Of a DNA stretch of 64,000 nucleotides, positions 62,319-64,000 are shown one piece after another. Location: NCBI GenBank assembly GCA_036273675.1, contig DASUHD010000035.1, positions 86,432 to 150,431 of the forward strand, in the 5' to 3' direction. Below the pieces are notes generated by a model that made no database searches, was not told where the DNA came from, and worked only from the letters and a program-made list of their open reading frames with translations. Every line of letters begins with the position of its first letter. The first letter of the stretch is position 1. The position numbers were made by a program, and so were the translations under genes. Origin of the DNA: DAHUXT01 sp036273675 (GTDB lineage: Bacteria > Chloroflexota > Ktedonobacteria > Ktedonobacterales > JADMIN01).

Positions 62319-63767
62319 ATGGTTACCAAAGTGCAGGCAACCGCCAAAGATGCCGCGCAGGAGACGGCGCAGCCCGCAGCGCCGGTTCCAGTCGATTCCC
62401 GCAGGCAAGCGGCCGACATCAAATCGTTGTCTGTGGAGGAGCGCATGGAGCGCGGGCGCGGGTTGCGCGCCAGAGTGCCACGCAGCAGCCATGCGTTTTG
62501 GGCGGAGACTCCAGATCGCCCTGATCCCATCGCGCTGCTCCAGTCGCAGGAGGTGACGCGCGAGCAAGATCTGATCCCCATCCGGCACGCCCGCATGCGC
62601 GTCTCGGCGTTCGCCTTCTATCGCGGATCAGCAATCGTGATGGCCGAAGACCTTGCGCGGACGCCGATGACTGGTATACGGACGCAGCTCTGCGGCGATG
62701 CGCATATCTCCAATTTCGGGCTGTACGCCTCGCCTGAGCGCACCCTCCTCTTCGACATCAACGACTTCGACGAGACGTTGCCAGGGCCATGGGAGTGGGA
62801 TGTCAAACGCCTGGCCGCAAGCGCCTATATCGCCGGTCGGGGCAACGGCTTCACTGAAGTAGAGTGCCGCGACGCCAGCCTGGCTGCCGTGCGCTCGTAT
62901 CGGCTGCGTATGGCCCAGTTCGCCACCATGGGATTCCTGGACGTGTGGTATTCCCACGTCACCGCCGACGATCTGCTCGCGCTGATTCAAGATCAGCGCG
63001 TCCAGAAACGCGCGCAGAAGTCGCTCGGTAAAGTCCGCCAGCGCAACAGCATCCAGGCGCTTTCGAAGTTAACCGAGGAGGTGAACGGGCAGCGTATCAT
63101 CGCCAACGATCCACCGCTCGTCATGCGCATTACCGCCGAAAATATTGCGAGCCAGTTGCAGGGGCTGTTCGATACGTACCTGGCGACGTTGCGCGGCGCA
63201 CAGCGTCGTCTGCTCGATCGCTATCGCATCGTCGATTTCGCGAGCAAGGTTGTTGGCGTGGGCAGCGTTGGCACCCGCTGCTTTATCTTGCTGCTGCTTG
63301 GACGCACCGACGACGATCCGCTTTTCCTCCAGGTCAAGGAAGCCCCGCCGTCCGTGCTGGAGCGGCATCTGCCCAAGACCGAGTTCAAGCAACAGGGCGA
63401 GCGCGTCGTATCTGGCCAGGAGCTGATGCAGGCAGCGTCCGACATCACACTGGGCTGGCTCCGTGGCCCCGAACGCGACTTCTACGTGCGGCAGTTGCGT
63501 GATATGAAGGGCTCGGTCGAGATCGAGGCTCTGACCGCGACCCAGTTGCAGTACTGGGCGGAGATGTGTGGCTGGGCATTGGCGCGCGCCCACGCGCGCT
63601 CTGGCGACCCCGCCGAGATCGCGGGCTACCTGGGGGCGAGCGACACCTTTGATCGCGCCGTCGCCACATTCTCCGAAGCCTATGCGAATCAGGCCGAGCG
63701 CGACTATCAAGCCCTCCTTGCGGCCATAAAGTCCGGGCGCATCGTCGCCGCAACCGCAGGCGTCTGA
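62319..63767 (+). CDS. DUF2252 family protein
   Basis: The 482-residue protein has the DUF2252 signature GDAHISNFGLYASPERTLLFDINDFDETLPGPWEWD in adjoining pieces (about residues 126-165), then KRLAASAYIAGRGNGF. Later blocks are VGVGSVGTRCFILLLLGRTDDDPLFLQVKEA and WALARAHARSGD near the C-terminus. The HisAsn and Asp residues resemble the catalytic loop of aminoglycoside-phosphotransferase-like kinases, so a small-molecule kinase fold is likely, but no substrate is known. GAGGGAG lies 7 nt before ATG 62319; the GTG at 62268 is rejected. Confidence 0.85.
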   Translation: MVTKVQATAKDAAQETAQPAAPVPVDSRRQAADIKSLSVEERMERGRGLRARVPRSSHAFWAETPDRPDPIALLQSQEVTREQDLIPIRHARMRVSAFAFYRGSAIVMAEDLARTPMTGIRTQLCGDAHISNFGLYASPERTLLFDINDFDETLPGPWEWDVKRLAASAYIAGRGNGFTEVECRDASLAAVRSYRLRMAQFATMGFLDVWYSHVTADDLLALIQDQRVQKRAQKSLGKVRQRNSIQALSKLTEEVNGQRIIANDPPLVMRITAENIASQLQGLFDTYLATLRGAQRRLLDRYRIVDFASKVVGVGSVGTRCFILLLLGRTDDDPLFLQVKEAPPSVLERHLPKTEFKQQGERVVSGQELMQAASDITLGWLRGPERDFYVRQLRDMKGSVEIEALTATQLQYWAEMCGWALARAHARSGDPAEIAGYLGASDTFDRAVATFSEAYANQAERDYQALLAAIKSGRIVAATAGV

Positions 63768-64000
63768 TGTGAGTTCCGGCAGGGTGGTTGGCGTTCGGAT
63801 CCTCCCGGTCGCCAGCCATCCGACCCTTCCCTTTGACCTGCGCATTCCAGAGATATCCCAGGCGAGGCGACTGCTGGCCTGGTATTACTCCACCCTCTAC
63901 ATCTCGAGATAGGCGATCTTTGCATCTCGGCTCATCGCGCCCTTCCTTTCCGCAAACATGCGCGTTACAATAGTTGCGCCTGTTGGGGTCGTCGAGATTG
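63768..64000. other. Right-edge 233 bp
   Basis: No gene called. A plus-strand frame of 47 codons from GTG 63769 overlaps the DUF2252 stop, and a minus-strand frame of 12 codons near 63905-63940 has a good AAGGAAGG ribosome site but stops at once. Either may be a gene remnant. Confidence 0.4.

Overview
The window is GC-rich bacterial chromosome, dense with genes on both strands and with short intergenic gaps. The gene mix points to Chloroflexota, most likely class Ktedonobacteria (inferred from gene content; no rRNA is present to confirm it). The pointers are two Ser/Thr protein kinases, one with PASTA repeats and one with a zinc ribbon, an XRE-STAND-TPR regulator, DinB-type four-helix proteins, a SCO6745-like protein, DUF4386, DUF308 and DUF2252 proteins, a streptogramin-lyase-like propeller lipoprotein, and the MEP pathway in the order dxr - site-2 protease - ispG. 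There is no phage, no complete insertion sequence and no CRISPR array. Most starts are set by strong Shine-Dalgarno sequences, and several are GTG.

Layout. 1-7.2 kb, minus strand: the edge of an acyltransferase-3 gene, an orphan E2 acyltransferase domain, several membrane proteins and a mercuric-reductase-like flavoprotein. 7.3-9.6 kb, plus: orphan NarL-type regulator, peroxiredoxin, MBL-fold protein. 9.6-11.9 kb, minus: a degenerate PrmC-like protein between two small lipoproteins. 12-17.5 kb: the large XRE-STAND-TPR regulator, DUF308 protein, alpha/beta hydrolase and Vgb-like lipoprotein. 17.6-20.9 kb: rsmA, tRNA-Phe with its promoter, a possible small antisense HTH gene, a penicillin-binding DD-carboxypeptidase and an unknown protein. 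20.9-32.4 kb, minus: methyltransferase, aminotransferase, zinc-ribbon kinase, a 1745-residue helicase-nuclease, and metG behind a Met-rich leader peptide and terminator. 32.5-38.3 kb: unknown proteins, a GT39-like membrane glycosyltransferase, dienelactone hydrolase, a cytidylyltransferase-like protein and a SCO6745-like protein. 38.5-42.6 kb, plus: dxr, rseP-like, ispG. 42.9-46.2 kb, plus: ECF-like sigma factor and a ZAS-type anti-sigma with an extracellular propeller. 46.2-50.9 kb: histone-deacetylase-like hydrolase, a 175-bp MITE-like palindrome, ybaB-recR, a DinB protein and recA. 50.9-57 kb: P-loop kinase, TPR protein, SbcD-like nuclease, PASTA kinase and tRNA-Thr. 57-64 kb: an acyltransferase remnant, a four-PAS histidine kinase, a PQQ-type sugar dehydrogenase lipoprotein and DUF2252.

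The most striking feature is upstream of metG. A 30-codon reading frame with seven Met codons is followed within 20 nt by an intrinsic terminator, and metG comes directly after. This is the textbook layout of ribosome-mediated attenuation, here apparently sensing Met-tRNA supply. Also notable are a recA promoter whose -10 overlaps a GAAC-N4-GTTC-like operator, a sigma/anti-sigma pair with a large extracellular propeller, a kinase next to a giant DUF4011-type helicase-nuclease, and several families of small palindromic repeats in the gaps.
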